Source: Gammaproteobacteria bacterium
GTDB taxonomy: Bacteria; Pseudomonadota; Gammaproteobacteria; Pseudomonadales; Azotimanducaceae
Assembly: GCA_027297435.1 (NCBI GenBank)
Contig: JAPUIA010000166.1
Coordinates: 1 to 40,220, forward strand
Length of the DNA stretch: 40,220 bases
Direction: 5' to 3'
Below are positions 23,839 to 33,367 of the stretch, piece by piece. The notes under the pieces were generated by a model. It searched no databases and was not told where the DNA came from. It saw only the letters and a list, made by a program, of their open reading frames with translations. Every line of letters begins with the position of its first letter. Position 1 is the first letter of the stretch. The translations under genes and the position numbers were made by a program.

Positions 23839-24939
23839 TCAAGTGGCGAACTCTCGAATCAACACCAATACCTGTTGACCGAGTTCGCGTTCAATAGTCC
23901 GGCCTTCTGGATCGTGTACCGTGAGCACATGCTCGCGCTCGGCTTTCTTGCTCAACCGAATCAGCAGCTCGAAGCCATCATTGCCGCCAAAGGTAAAGAG
24001 CCGTCTGAAAAAACCCGGTTCCTCTTCGCCCGTCAAGACGTTTTCCGTGATGTTGACGTAGTAGATGCCCGCGTCCCGATTCTGGTCGATGACGTCGATC
24101 TCGGCATTGGATAACGATTGCCCCAAGGTCGCCCACGCCCGCTCTTCGTCCAGATACAACCTCAAGATCGGATCGCCCAAGCTATCACGTTCGAGCACCG
24201 CCTTTTCTCGACCCGCAATTTCCTGGGCGACCATCGACACGGTTTGCTCGGCGACGCGGGCGGCAATATAGGCACCCAGCTCACTCAGCATGGCCTGCTC
24301 CACGCCCGGTAGATCTGACGTCACAAGCAGCAGGTCAACCACCGTATCCGGCGTAGACAAACCTATGCTGTCGTTTGCGTGGCGCACATGCACCTCTGAA
24401 GTGAGCTGCCGCAAACCCTGCTCAATCCGTAAGAACAATCGCTCGCGCCCGGTACTCAGGGAATCCGCCGACCGCGCATCTTGCAATAGGGTGCGGATGA
24501 CGTCCCGGTATTCTTCGTCGGTGATTTCCAACCACTCGGTAGTGATACGACCTTGCCCCGGCACCTCTGCCGTCACCGCCACGCCATTTTCAGCGAGAAA
24601 CTGTTTGATTTTCGGCCAGACCCTCGTCGGTGGTTCGGGCACGACCAACCAACGTCGATCACCCAATCGCTGGATGCGGACCTCATCGCGGTTGTCGTTC
24701 GAGTAGATAGCGTCCGGAAGCGGCGGCCGACCCGGGTAGAAAGACGAGTTCGCCTGGGTAGGTATCTGCGGAATCGGAAACGGATCTTCGAGACGCACAC
24801 CCAGATCGTCTGGAATGAGAAGCTCCGGACCTTCGCGGGCATCGATGTAGTCGTCGGAGCGATCGACGAATAGTCCTTTGTCGTCAGAAAGCCAAGAACA
24901 ACCCGCAAGCAACACAAAAGCAAGTATCACGAACCGCAC
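23839..24939 (-). CDS. bamC: Outer-membrane assembly lipoprotein BamC
   Basis: A 366-residue lipoprotein of the Bam complex that inserts beta-barrels. Start is GTG 24939, preceded by GGGAGG and overlapping the dapA stop in TAGTG. The leader RFVILAFVLLAGCSW has lipidation Cys at 14. Then come the flexible N-terminal segment (DDYIDAREGPELLIPDDL) that in E. coli binds BamD, and two helix-grip domains; the VWPKIKQFL stretch marks the first. It is longer than the ORF's alternative upstream starts would require. Synteny dapA-bamC-MBL is as in Pseudomonas. Confidence 0.9.
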   Translation of the reverse strand: MRFVILAFVLLAGCSWLSDDKGLFVDRSDDYIDAREGPELLIPDDLGVRLEDPFPIPQIPTQANSSFYPGRPPLPDAIYSNDNRDEVRIQRLGDRRWLVVPEPPTRVWPKIKQFLAENGVAVTAEVPGQGRITTEWLEITDEEYRDVIRTLLQDARSADSLSTGRERLFLRIEQGLRQLTSEVHVRHANDSIGLSTPDTVVDLLLVTSDLPGVEQAMLSELGAYIAARVAEQTVSMVAQEIAGREKAVLERDSLGDPILRLYLDEERAWATLGQSLSNAEIDVIDQNRDAGIYYVNITENVLTGEEEPGFFRRLFTFGGNDGFELLIRLSKKAEREHVLTVHDPEGRTIERELGQQVLVLIREFAT

Positions 24940-25817
24940 TACAGGCCTCCCGCCGTTCGTACGCAGTCCAGGACTTCGCTCCGTCGGCTTTCCGAGAGCG
25001 GCACCAGGGGCAAGCGAATGCCCTGGTCTATCTTGCCCATCTCGTACAAGACCCATTTGGTCGGTATCGGGCTGGTCTCGACGAACAAAACCCCGTGGAC
25101 CGGCTGCAGCTTGGCATCCAACGCCTCCGCTTCTGTCACGTTGCCGTCCAAGTAGGCACCACAGAACGCCGCCATATCGCTCGGTAACACATTCGCAGTC
25201 ACCGATATGGTGCCGACCGCACCCAGCTTCAGCATGTCCAGTGTCTGAGCATCTTCGCCAGACAAAACGACAAAATCGTCGTCACACAATGCCTTTATCT
25301 CGCCGACCCGGCCTGCATCACCACAGGCTTCCTTGATGCCGACGATATTCTCTATGGGCGCAAGCCTGGCGACGGTTTCCGCAGTCATGTCGCAAGCGGT
25401 ACGCGACGGTACGTTGTAGAGCACCAACGGCACCGAGCACGCTTCGGCGATGGTTTTATAGTGCTGATACAACCCCTCTTGAGTCGGTTTGTTGTAGTAC
25501 GGCGTGACGAGTAGACAGGCATCAGCGCCCTGCCGCTCGGCTTCTTGGGTTTGATGAATCGCTTCCGCGGTCGCGTTGCTGCCTGTTCCCGCAACGACCG
25601 GGATTTGGCCCGCCACGATCTCGATCGTGCGCTTGATGACCTCCAAGTGCTCTTCCGTGGTCAACGTCGCCGACTCGCCCGTCGTCCCCATCGGGACAAT
25701 GCCGTTGGTACCGCTGTCTAAGTGCCAGGCGATCAAGCCGTCGAGGGCCGGCCAATCGACCTCACCGGTTCGGGTCATCGGCGTCACCAGCGCGACTATG
25801 CTGCCACTCAGGTCCAA
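24939..25817 (-). CDS. dapA: 4-hydroxy-tetrahydrodipicolinate synthase
   Basis: First committed enzyme of lysine/diaminopimelate synthesis, condensing pyruvate with aspartate semialdehyde. Schiff-base Lys is K162 (VGIKEACGD), Tyr 134 (YNVPSRT) and the Thr pair 45-46 (GTTGES) complete the proton relay. TTG 25817 is chosen as the start: it gives 292 residues, the same as E. coli DapA, with the usual GSIVALVTPM at residue 5. Any start further upstream would add an unconserved Arg-rich leader. It is the first gene before bamC. Confidence 0.92.
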   Translation of the reverse strand: MDLSGSIVALVTPMTRTGEVDWPALDGLIAWHLDSGTNGIVPMGTTGESATLTTEEHLEVIKRTIEIVAGQIPVVAGTGSNATAEAIHQTQEAERQGADACLLVTPYYNKPTQEGLYQHYKTIAEACSVPLVLYNVPSRTACDMTAETVARLAPIENIVGIKEACGDAGRVGEIKALCDDDFVVLSGEDAQTLDMLKLGAVGTISVTANVLPSDMAAFCGAYLDGNVTEAEALDAKLQPVHGVLFVETSPIPTKWVLYEMGKIDQGIRLPLVPLSESRRSEVLDCVRTAGGL

Positions 25818-25879
25818 TCTGATCTGCCCACGCTCATGAGGTCGGCAATGGTACTTGGGACCTTTACTCGAAACTAGCC

Positions 25880-26956
25880 CTATCCGGGCTCGCCCTCGGC
25901 GGGGATATCGCGAGGCCAAGCGTTGTAGATCGCCTTGACTAACGTCGCCAACGGGATTGCGAAGAACACGCCCCAAACGCCCCATAGACCACCGAAGGCC
26001 AACACCGCGACGATAATGGCGATGGGGTGCAAGTCAACGGCTTCAGAGAACAGGAGCGGCACCAGAACATTGCCATCGAGCGCTTGGATGATTCCGTAGG
26101 CGGCCATGACATAGGTGAGATCCCAAGACCAACCGAACTGGATGATGCCAACCAGCAAGACCGGAATGGTCACCACTGCGGCACCGATAAACGGGATGAG
26201 CACGGAAAAACCGACCAGCACACCCAGCAACGCCGCAAAGTTGAGCCCGAGCAACGAAAAGACGACAAACGTGGTCGAGCCGACGATGATGATCTCGATG
26301 AATTTGCCGCGTACGTAGTTGGCTAGTTGAACGTTCATTTCATCGCCGACGCTATTGAGCAACGGACGTCGTTGTGGCAGTACCGAGACCAGCCAATCGA
26401 GTAACTGCCGCCGGTCTTTTAGAAAGAAGAACACCAAGATCGGCACCAACACGAGATAGATGAGAAACGCCACCAGTGAAGGAACGTTGGTGACCAGCGC
26501 TTCGAGCACCGGCCCACTCAAATTGCCGAGTTCGCTTGCCGCAGCATCCAACCAAACGCCTATCTGTTCATCAGTCACGATTTCGGGGAAAGCGGTTGCC
26601 AGATTTTGGGTCGCTTCCTGCAGGCGGACCATGATGTTCGGTAGCGCATCCACCAACCCCTGCAGCTGGCGCCATACGAGCGGCACGACGAAAAGCATCA
26701 ACGCAATCACACCGCCAATGAAAAGGAAGAAAGTCAAATATACGGCGCCAATCTCCGGAACATGCCACTGCACCAGCTTCTTCACGAGGCCTTGCAACAG
26801 GAACGCCAACACCAGCCCGGTCAACACCGGCGCTAACACGCCGCCCAATATGAACAATACAAAAAAGCCGATCACCAGCAACACGACCAAGTAGATCGCT
26901 TCTTCGTTCGAGAAGTAACGATTGATCCAACTGCCGATGACCTCTAAGAAACGCAA
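25880..26956 (-). CDS. perM: PerM / AI-2E family transporter
   Basis: A 358-residue membrane protein with about eight spans. The pattern (short N-terminal spans, VPLVWRQLQGLVDALP, then LQEATQ and NVLVPLLFSEAVDLHP with the conserved Pro-Leu-Ile/Leu) is that of the AI-2E/PerM family. Members export diverse small molecules; the substrate is not known. It starts with TTG 26956, only 3 nt after the TusA-like stop. The nadA-bepA-tusA-perM neighbourhood matches Pseudomonas. Confidence 0.85.
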   Translation of the reverse strand: MRFLEVIGSWINRYFSNEEAIYLVVLLVIGFFVLFILGGVLAPVLTGLVLAFLLQGLVKKLVQWHVPEIGAVYLTFFLFIGGVIALMLFVVPLVWRQLQGLVDALPNIMVRLQEATQNLATAFPEIVTDEQIGVWLDAAASELGNLSGPVLEALVTNVPSLVAFLIYLVLVPILVFFFLKDRRQLLDWLVSVLPQRRPLLNSVGDEMNVQLANYVRGKFIEIIIVGSTTFVVFSLLGLNFAALLGVLVGFSVLIPFIGAAVVTIPVLLVGIIQFGWSWDLTYVMAAYGIIQALDGNVLVPLLFSEAVDLHPIAIIVAVLAFGGLWGVWGVFFAIPLATLVKAIYNAWPRDIPAEGEPG

Positions 26957-26959
26957 CTT

Positions 26960-27190
26960 CTACTTTTTTTCCAGTAGGTAGGTATAGGTATCGCCGTCCA
27001 GGTAAGACTCCAGCAACTTGTGGCCGCTTTGGATTGAAAACACCTCGAAATCTCGAACCGACCCCGGATCTGTTGCGAGAACGCGTAGCTGCTCTTGACT
27101 GGCCATGGCGTTGAGTGCCTGCTTCGCCTTCAGCAGCGGCATCGGACAATTTAGGCCCTTTGCATCGAGTAAGACCGGCCCAGAAGACAT
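26960..27190 (-). CDS. TusA/SirA-like sulfur carrier
   Basis: A 76-residue TusA-family protein. The conserved Cys-Pro motif is in GLNCPMPLLKAKQAL, and the second half (VLATDPGSVRDFEVF) is the usual beta-alpha tail. ATG 27190 is chosen because the family begins two or three residues before LDAKGLNCP; the longer frame to 27358 adds an unconserved leader. The P. aeruginosa neighbour in this position (PA1006) is linked to molybdenum cofactor or sulfur transfer. It is divergent from the M48 peptidase. Confidence 0.88.
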   Translation of the reverse strand: MSSGPVLLDAKGLNCPMPLLKAKQALNAMASQEQLRVLATDPGSVRDFEVFSIQSGHKLLESYLDGDTYTYLLEKK

Positions 27191-27298
27191 TTTGGGTGCT
27201 ATCCCTTCACGGTTTTGACGGTTTTTAGAGTATGACACAGACATATCGATGAGGAACTTTTGCCCGACCCCGAGCGTCCATACAGTATGATCAAAGCT

Positions 27299-28735
27299 AT
27301 GAAGCATGTTCGCACAGGCTGGTTGCTTGTGTGGCTCGTGGTGAGCACCACGGCCCACGGTGAGGGTCGCAACGACCTGCCGGATCTAGGCGATGCCTCG
27401 TCAAGTTTGATCTCGCCGCAGATGGAGCGCGAGATTGGCGAGGACTTCCTGAAACGAGTGCACTCAGCGCTGCCGACCGTCGACGATCCGGTGCTGAAGT
27501 ACTACGTGCATCAACAGTTGTCGAACCTCGCCCAACATTCTGAACTCCGCGAACGCGTGCTAAGCACCGTCTTGATCGACAATGACCAGATCAACGCCTT
27601 TGCCGCACCGGGTGGGGTTGTGGGTATCAACCTCGGTTTGATGCTGTACGCCGAAGACGTTCACGAGTATTCCAGCGTGATTGCCCATGAGTTGGCACAC
27701 CTAAGCCAGCGCCATTTTGCCCGCGGCATCGAAGAACAGCGATCCCAGACGTTGCCTGCACTCGCTGCGATGATCGCAGCCATCATGATCGGCGTGATGG
27801 GCGGAGGCGATGCGGGAATGGCCGCCATCTCGAGCGTGCAGGCCATCGCTCAAGCCAATCAGCTACGTTACAGTCGTGGCCGCGAACAGGAAGCGGACCG
27901 CATCGGGCTCAATACACTGGTACGCGCAGACCTCGACCCTCAGGGCATGGCCCGCATGTTCGAACGCATGCAACGGGCCTATCGCTTCACGCGCAAACCA
28001 CCGGAATTTCTATTGACGCACCCGTTGAGCGAGACGCGCATCGCCGACGCCAAATCCCACGCGCTGCAGTATGGCAACGTCGAGCATCCACAATCGAGCG
28101 AGTATCAGATGATGCGCGCGAGGGCAGTCGTGCATTACGCAAAGTCGCCTCAAGCCGCAGTCAAGCAATTCGAAAAGCGGGTACGCGACAATCCCGACAG
28201 TTTGGCGGCTCGCTATGGACTCGCAACGGCGTTGAGCGCCGACGAGCAACACGCTGAAGCCATTGCCCTGAACGATCAGCTCTATACGACGAATCCCCGC
28301 AACATCCTATATACGGCGAGTTTTGCCGAAGTTCTAATCAAAGCCGGTAAGATCGATCAGGCGCTGGATTTGCTGGTCCGAGAACTCGAACTCAACCCGG
28401 ACAACCCGCCATTGGCTATGTTGTACGCCGATGCCTTGGTAGCGGATAGCCAGTTCGAGGCAGCCGAAAAGGTTTTGCAGCGGCAAAGCTTCGTCAACAA
28501 GCACGATGTCGACGTTTGGTACAACCTGGCAGAAATTTCAGGTTTGGCGGGCAACATCGTGGGGGTGCATGTAGCGCGTGCCGAGTTCTTCACGCTACAC
28601 GGTGCCTACCAGCGTGCGATACAACATCTCGAGTACGCGCGGCGATTGACCAGCCGTAGCAACGATCAGCTACACGCACGGCTTGATCAGCGCATCACCG
28701 ATCTCAGAACCAAGTTACGGGAACAGCGTAGCTAG
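27299..28735 (+). CDS. bepA: BepA-like periplasmic M48 metallopeptidase with TPR repeats
   Basis: A 478-residue secreted protease/chaperone that supports outer-membrane protein assembly. The signal peptide is MKHVRTGWLLVWLVVSTTAHG. The zinc motif is HELAH (130-134) with the third ligand in RGREQEADRIG. C-terminal TPR repeats start near residue 275 (ARAVVHYAKSPQAAVKQFEK). The start is taken as ATG 27299; ATG 27287 and TTG 27260 are in frame. The terminal TAG falls in repeat copy C. Function complements the BamC lipoprotein of the same block. Confidence 0.88.
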   Translation: MKHVRTGWLLVWLVVSTTAHGEGRNDLPDLGDASSSLISPQMEREIGEDFLKRVHSALPTVDDPVLKYYVHQQLSNLAQHSELRERVLSTVLIDNDQINAFAAPGGVVGINLGLMLYAEDVHEYSSVIAHELAHLSQRHFARGIEEQRSQTLPALAAMIAAIMIGVMGGGDAGMAAISSVQAIAQANQLRYSRGREQEADRIGLNTLVRADLDPQGMARMFERMQRAYRFTRKPPEFLLTHPLSETRIADAKSHALQYGNVEHPQSSEYQMMRARAVVHYAKSPQAAVKQFEKRVRDNPDSLAARYGLATALSADEQHAEAIALNDQLYTTNPRNILYTASFAEVLIKAGKIDQALDLLVRELELNPDNPPLAMLYADALVADSQFEAAEKVLQRQSFVNKHDVDVWYNLAEISGLAGNIVGVHVARAEFFTLHGAYQRAIQHLEYARRLTSRSNDQLHARLDQRITDLRTKLREQRS

Positions 28736-28926
28736 TGTCTGTCCAGAAATTCGCCATCCAGGCGAATTTCTTAGGGACGCTACGGCGAAGTAAATTCGCC
28801 TCCGCTCCCAAAACCCTTGCTTTTTCTGCGCGTTGCTCCGAAAAAACGTGTTTTGCCGGGCCGTCCCTGGCCCAGGCTAGTCAGTTCGGTCTCAGAATGC
28901 TCCGCATTCTGGACAGGAACTAGCTA
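28731..28926. repeat. Palindrome-chain repeat, family R1 copy C
   Basis: Left end CTAGTGTCTGTCCAG, right end CTGGACAGGAACTAGC, inverse of each other. Internal perfect stems are AGAAATTCGCC/GGCGAATTTCT (28745-28771) and CAGAATGC/GCATTCTG (28893-28911). It fills the gap between the M48 gene and nadA; no other gene is seen here. The bepA stop codon lies in its left end. Confidence 0.75.
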
Positions 28927-28945
28927 GCATCCGCGCCACACAGTT

Positions 28946-29977
28946 TTAGAAAGCCAGCATGCGTTTCAGGGGCACCATGGCACGTCGGCCGACTTCAGGC
29001 TCCACGTGGATCTCGTTTGCCGCCATACGTTCCGGATTGTTGAGCGTGTCGGCCAACACCTGCAGTTCGTTCATGGCCATCCAAGGACAGTGCGCGCAAC
29101 TGCGACAAGTCGCGCCATCTCCGGCAGTGGGGGCTTCGATGAAGCGTTTCTGCGGGTTGAGCTGTCGCAACTTGTGGAAGATGCCCCGGTCTGTGGCCAC
29201 GATGAACATTTGATTCGGTAGTTCGGTCGCTGCTTGGACGATCCGACTAGTCGACCCCACCACGTCGGCGATGTCGATCACCGCTGCAGGCGACTCGGGA
29301 TGCACGAGCACGCCCGCTTCCGGATAGAGCGATTTCAAATCCAGCAGTGCTTTCGACTTGAACTCTTCATGGACGACGCAGGCGCCGCTCCACAAGAGCA
29401 TGTCGGCCCCGGTTTGCTGCTGGATGTAGCGGCCCAAGTGCTTGTCGGGCGCCCACAATATCTTCTCACCCCTGGCGGCGAGCGATTCGACGATGGGTAG
29501 GGCGACACTACTCGTCACCACCCAGTCCGAGAGCGCCTTGACCTCGACCGACGTGTTGGCATACACCACCACGGTTCGATCCTCGTTGGCCTCGCAAAAC
29601 GCCCGGAATTCAGGGGGTGGGCAACCGAGGTCCAGCGAACATTCGGCGTCGAGCGTCGGCATGAAAACCCGCTTGTCGGGCGAGAGGATCTTGGCGGTCT
29701 CGCCCATAAAGCGCACACCGGCAACAATCAACGCCGACGCCGGGTGATCGCGGCCAAAGCGCGCCATCTCCAAAGAATCCGACACGATACCGCCCGAGCT
29801 TTCCGCCAGATCCTGCACGTCACCATCGACGTAGTAGTGGGCGACCAGAACCGCATCGCGGGCTTCGAGAAGCGCGGCGATATCCGTCATCAGCGCGTCT
29901 CGCTCGCTGGGGGTCACGGTGCGGGCTTCATATACCGGCACTCGATCGGCACTCAAGCTGTAGTCTGGTAAATTCAT
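28946..29977 (-). CDS. nadA: Quinolinate synthase
   Basis: A 343-residue 4Fe-4S enzyme that condenses iminoaspartate with dihydroxyacetone phosphate to quinolinate in NAD synthesis. The three cluster Cys are in [18 protein letters not shown] and [10 protein letters not shown]. The substrate-binding motif [19 protein letters not shown] and [14 protein letters not shown] are intact. Start ATG 29977. It is divergent from the glutathione transferase with only 29 bp between. No nadB lies in the window. Confidence 0.95.
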   Translation of the reverse strand: MNLPDYSLSADRVPVYEARTVTPSERDALMTDIAALLEARDAVLVAHYYVDGDVQDLAESSGGIVSDSLEMARFGRDHPASALIVAGVRFMGETAKILSPDKRVFMPTLDAECSLDLGCPPPEFRAFCEANEDRTVVVYANTSVEVKALSDWVVTSSVALPIVESLAARGEKILWAPDKHLGRYIQQQTGADMLLWSGACVVHEEFKSKALLDLKSLYPEAGVLVHPESPAAVIDIADVVGSTSRIVQAATELPNQMFIVATDRGIFHKLRQLNPQKRFIEAPTAGDGATCRSCAHCPWMAMNELQVLADTLNNPERMAANEIHVEPEVGRRAMVPLKRMLAF

Positions 29978-30006
29978 GAGGTCGATAAGTTTACCATGAG
30001 GCGTGA

Positions 30007-30609
30007 ATGTACAAGCTCTATGGAATGCGGGATTCGGGAAACTGCTATAAGGTGCGGTTGCTGCTCAATCACCTCGACCTGCCCTGTGAAAATATCGCGA
30101 CGGATATATTGCAGGGCGAGACCCGAACCGATGAATTTCTGGCGCTCAATCCGAATGGCAAGGTGCCGCTGTTGATCTGTCCCGACGGCCGTCCGCTTGC
30201 CGAAAGCAACGCAATACTCACCTATCTCGCCGAGGGCACCGACTATCTGCCGGAAGATTCGTATGAGGGTGCCTTGGTTTTTCAGTGGTTGTTCTTCGAG
30301 CAATACAGTCACGAACGATTCATCGCCACCAATCGTTTCTGGATGCATCTCGAACGGAGTGCGGCCACCCATCGCGCACAGATAGAAGCCAACCACGGGC
30401 CAGGCCTCGCCGCGCTGGGCGTCATGAACGATCACCTAGCCGAGCGAGACTTTTTTGTTGGAGATCGCTACTCCATCGCCGACATCGCGCTCTACGCCTA
30501 CACCCACGTTGCCGACGAGGGCGGCTACGACTTGAGCGTGTTTCCGCACGTCCGGCGTTGGATCGCAGATGTCGCCCAACAACCACGCCACCAACTGATG
30601 AGTGCCTAG
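30007..30609 (+). CDS. Glutathione S-transferase family protein
   Basis: A 200-residue GST. The thioredoxin-like N-domain has [15 protein letters not shown] (catalytic Ser/Cys region), NPNGKVPLL and the Glu-Ser pair in [13 protein letters not shown] that binds the glutathione gamma-glutamyl group. The C-domain has the folding motif [15 protein letters not shown]. Resembles the Yibf/beta-like GSTs. The stop TAG overlaps the GTG start of the glutathione synthetase-like gene, so supply and use of the thiol appear coupled. Confidence 0.9.
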   Translation: MYKLYGMRDSGNCYKVRLLLNHLDLPCENIATDILQGETRTDEFLALNPNGKVPLLICPDGRPLAESNAILTYLAEGTDYLPEDSYEGALVFQWLFFEQYSHERFIATNRFWMHLERSAATHRAQIEANHGPGLAALGVMNDHLAERDFFVGDRYSIADIALYAYTHVADEGGYDLSVFPHVRRWIADVAQQPRHQLMSA

Positions 30610-31475
30610 TGGCAAACGTGCTCTTTCTGATCGGGGACGCGGGCATCGCCCAGAACGACAATCACGTTCGTCTGCCCGCGGCATTCAGAAAACTGGGCCA
30701 TGAGGTAACCACCGTAGACCACACGAGCGTGAGCCTGCACGGCAACGAACTGCTCATCGGCGAATGCAGTGCCGATCGCTACGAATTACTTTGGCTGCTC
30801 GGTTTCGGTCCGCGGGAAAGCTTTCTCGACCGGATGCAGCTACTAAAGCGCATCGATCAGAGGCGCTTCGTGAATCCGGTTGACGCGTATACCTACTTAC
30901 ACAGCAAGCTCAATTTCACTGAATACATGCCGGAGACTCATGCGGCCGGTAGCCTCGAGCCGCTGATTCAACAATTGGACGATGCCACTCGGTGGGTCGT
31001 CAAACCGAGCGCCACCAGCTTTGGCCGTGATGTGGCAATCATCGGCAACGATGACCGGGGCCGAGAACGCATTCGACGAGTGATCGAAAAATACGGTTTC
31101 GCCGTGGTGCAACGCTACGTTGATAGCGTCGACCACGGCGAGGTCAGATTTCTGGTGGCGGCCGGGAAACCGATAGGCTGCTACAAACGATTACCCGCAC
31201 GCGACCACCGAGCAAACCTGGCGGCCGGTGGCAGACCCGTCGTCCACACCGCAACGCCGCGAGAAGCCGAGCTGGCGAACACCATCGGCAGCAAGCTTCT
31301 CGAGTGCGGTATACGCTTCGCGGCCGTCGACATCGCTGGCCCCTATCTCATCGAGGTGAACGTGGTGAACCCGGGCGGACTGGCCACGCTGCAGAAGTTG
31401 ACTGGCGACGACCTCGTACCTTTGACGGTGCGGACGATCGTCGAGTCGATGGACATGATTGCCAGCCGCGGCTGA
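30609..31475 (+). CDS. Glutathione synthetase-like ATP-grasp ligase
   Basis: A 288-residue ATP-grasp enzyme similar to GshB but about 28 residues shorter than E. coli GshB. It begins with GTG at 30609 ([12 protein letters not shown]), overlapping the GST stop in TAGTG. ATP-grasp residues include WVVKPSATSFGRDVA, VVQRYVDSVDHGEVRFLV, and a C-terminal LIEVNVVNPGG corresponding to GshB's INVTSPTG. Likely ligates Gly to gamma-glutamylcysteine or acts on a related peptide; specificity is inferred from the paired GST. Cytosolic. Confidence 0.8.
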   Translation: MANVLFLIGDAGIAQNDNHVRLPAAFRKLGHEVTTVDHTSVSLHGNELLIGECSADRYELLWLLGFGPRESFLDRMQLLKRIDQRRFVNPVDAYTYLHSKLNFTEYMPETHAAGSLEPLIQQLDDATRWVVKPSATSFGRDVAIIGNDDRGRERIRRVIEKYGFAVVQRYVDSVDHGEVRFLVAAGKPIGCYKRLPARDHRANLAAGGRPVVHTATPREAELANTIGSKLLECGIRFAAVDIAGPYLIEVNVVNPGGLATLQKLTGDDLVPLTVRTIVESMDMIASRG

Positions 31476-31516
31476 AAAGCACCTCCCACAACCGCGGAAA
31501 CGGCTTGGTCGGTGGT

Positions 31517-32269
31517 CTACGGCGTGCCACCGTCGACACGTATCGTGGTTCCCGTGGTGAAGCTGCCGGCAGCGCTCGCCAGGAACAACGCCGCGCCGAC
31601 GATCTCGTTGGGTTGCCCCCCGCGGCCCAGCGCCAACGAAGTGCGCGCGCGTTTCTCAAACGCGTCCATGTCCCACGCCTTGGAGATGTCCGTCAGGAAC
31701 GGCCCGGCGACGATGCAGTTGACCCGCACGTTGGGTCCGTACGCGAAGGCAAACGAACGGGTAATTGCGTTGAGACCGGCCTTGGCCGCCCCGTACGGTT
31801 CGGAGTTGGGGCTCGGATTCAACGACGCAGTGCTGCTGATGTTGATGATCGATCCACCCTCACCAGCCGCCATGCGTTCACCGATCAGCGCGGACAACCG
31901 AAACGGACCCTTGAAATTGACCGACACGACCTTGTCGAAGAGTTCCTCCGTGATATCGGACAGGGCCGCGTATAAGGGAGACATGCCTGCGTTGTTGATC
32001 AGTATGTCTATTCGGCCAAAGCGTTCGTATGCCGCTTCGGTAAGACCCTCGAGCTCCTGCCAATGACCCACATGACAGCCGTAAGGCAGCGCCTCGCGGC
32101 CCAACGCGCGCACTTCCTCTGCAACGGCTTCGCAGCTATCGGCCTTGCGACTGGTGATGACGACGTCGGCGCCTCTCGCTGCGAGCGCGAGCACCATCTC
32201 ACGTCCAAGCCCTCGGCTACCGCCGGTGACCAGAGCGACCTTGCCCGTAAAGTCGAAAAGCTCGTCCAT
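31517..32269 (-). CDS. Short-chain dehydrogenase/reductase
   Basis: A 250-residue classical SDR. NAD(P) binding is TGGSRGLGRE, the structural motif NNAG, the catalytic Ser in NISSTAS, and YGAAK (Tyr and Lys). Substrate unknown; by neighbourhood it may reduce or oxidise hydroxyacyl or steroid-type intermediates. Start ATG 32269 has a strong AGGGGGG ribosome-binding site. Divergent from the MFE-2-like SDR, with a 201-bp shared promoter region. Confidence 0.88.
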   Translation of the reverse strand: MDELFDFTGKVALVTGGSRGLGREMVLALAARGADVVITSRKADSCEAVAEEVRALGREALPYGCHVGHWQELEGLTEAAYERFGRIDILINNAGMSPLYAALSDITEELFDKVVSVNFKGPFRLSALIGERMAAGEGGSIINISSTASLNPSPNSEPYGAAKAGLNAITRSFAFAYGPNVRVNCIVAGPFLTDISKAWDMDAFEKRARTSLALGRGGQPNEIVGAALFLASAAGSFTTGTTIRVDGGTP

Positions 32270-32470
32270 TTAACCCCCCCTGTTCGATGATTCCGGAGCA
32301 ACCCGCCGGTTGCGGCCCTTGGCAGCCGCGAGCCAGCCGATTAGACTGCGGCGCTCGTTTTTTTAAGCGTCTAAAAGTATAAGGCCCCGGGGAGGACCGT
32401 TACCAACCGTGCGTAAACCAACGCCTGGTCATCGATACCCCTCGGCGGCACACGTCAAGGAGAACTAACT
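32270..32470. promoter_or_regulatory. Divergent promoter region between two SDR genes
   Basis: Contains a T7 run at 32358-32364 flanked by TTAGAC (32341-32346) and its inverse GTCTAA (32369-32374), which could be an operator. A GCGGC/GCCGC hairpin is near 32315-32332. AAGGAG lies just before ATG 32471. No clear -35/-10 pair could be chosen by eye. Confidence 0.3.
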
Positions 32471-33346
32471 ATGGGATTGTTGGATGGCAAAGTCGCCGTT
32501 GTAACGGGGGCCGGGGGCGGCCTCGGACGAACGCACGCCCTGCTGCTGGCAAAAGAAGGTGCCGCCGTGGTGGTCAACGATCTGGGCGGGGCGCGGGACG
32601 GTACCGGCTCTAGCACATCGATGGCCGACGGGGTTGTGGACGAAATCAAGGCTGCGGGCGGTAAAGCGATTGCCCACTACGGCTCCGTCACGATCAAGGA
32701 CGACGCCCTCGGCATGGTCGACGCGGCAGTCAACGAATTCGGGCGTATCGACATCTGCATCTGCAATGCGGGCATTCTGCGTGACAAATCGTTCAAGAAC
32801 ATGGATGACGAAATGTGGGATGTGGTGATGGACGTGCACCTGCGTGGTACCTATCTGGTCACCAAAGCCGCCTACGACAAGATGTTGGAGCTTGGCAACG
32901 GCGGGCGCATCATCATGACCAGCTCAACGTCTGGGTTGCTCGGCAACTTCGGTCAAACCAACTACGGCGCGGCCAAAGCCGGTATCGCCGGTTTCATGCG
33001 GTGCCTGTGGCTCGAAGGCTTGAAGTACGGCGTCACCGTTAACGTGTTGGCGCCTACCGCTACCTCTCGGCTGACCGAAGACATCTTGCCCGAAGAGATA
33101 CAGGACCAATTCCCGCCGGAGACCGTTTCTCCAGCTATCGTGTGGCTCTGCTCCGATGAGGCCAAGGAGGTCACTGGCCGCCAGTGGTTGGTCGCGGGCA
33201 ACAGCGTGTCGATGCTGTCCTGGCAAATCACCCCAATCGCAAACCGAGACCTCGCCGAGGGCCCTTGGGACGTCGCGGAGATCGGCCAACAGATTCTCGA
33301 CAGCAAAGACAGTTGGCCGCCAATCAACCCCATGCGCGGCTTATAG
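32471..33346 (+). CDS. MFE-2-type (3R)-hydroxyacyl-CoA dehydrogenase (SDR)
   Basis: A 291-residue SDR of the type found in peroxisomal multifunctional enzyme 2 and Hsd4A. NAD site TGAGGGLGRTHAL, then the family-specific VVVNDLGGARDG insert, CNAG, TSSTSG and NYGAAK. It oxidises 3-hydroxyacyl-CoA in beta-oxidation of branched or steroid side chains. RBS AAGGAG lies 9 nt before ATG 32471. It leads a plus-strand operon with two acyl-CoA dehydrogenases. Confidence 0.9.
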   Translation: MGLLDGKVAVVTGAGGGLGRTHALLLAKEGAAVVVNDLGGARDGTGSSTSMADGVVDEIKAAGGKAIAHYGSVTIKDDALGMVDAAVNEFGRIDICICNAGILRDKSFKNMDDEMWDVVMDVHLRGTYLVTKAAYDKMLELGNGGRIIMTSSTSGLLGNFGQTNYGAAKAGIAGFMRCLWLEGLKYGVTVNVLAPTATSRLTEDILPEEIQDQFPPETVSPAIVWLCSDEAKEVTGRQWLVAGNSVSMLSWQITPIANRDLAEGPWDVAEIGQQILDSKDSWPPINPMRGL

Positions 33347-33367
33347 GCATTCGAAGGAATCGTCTCC

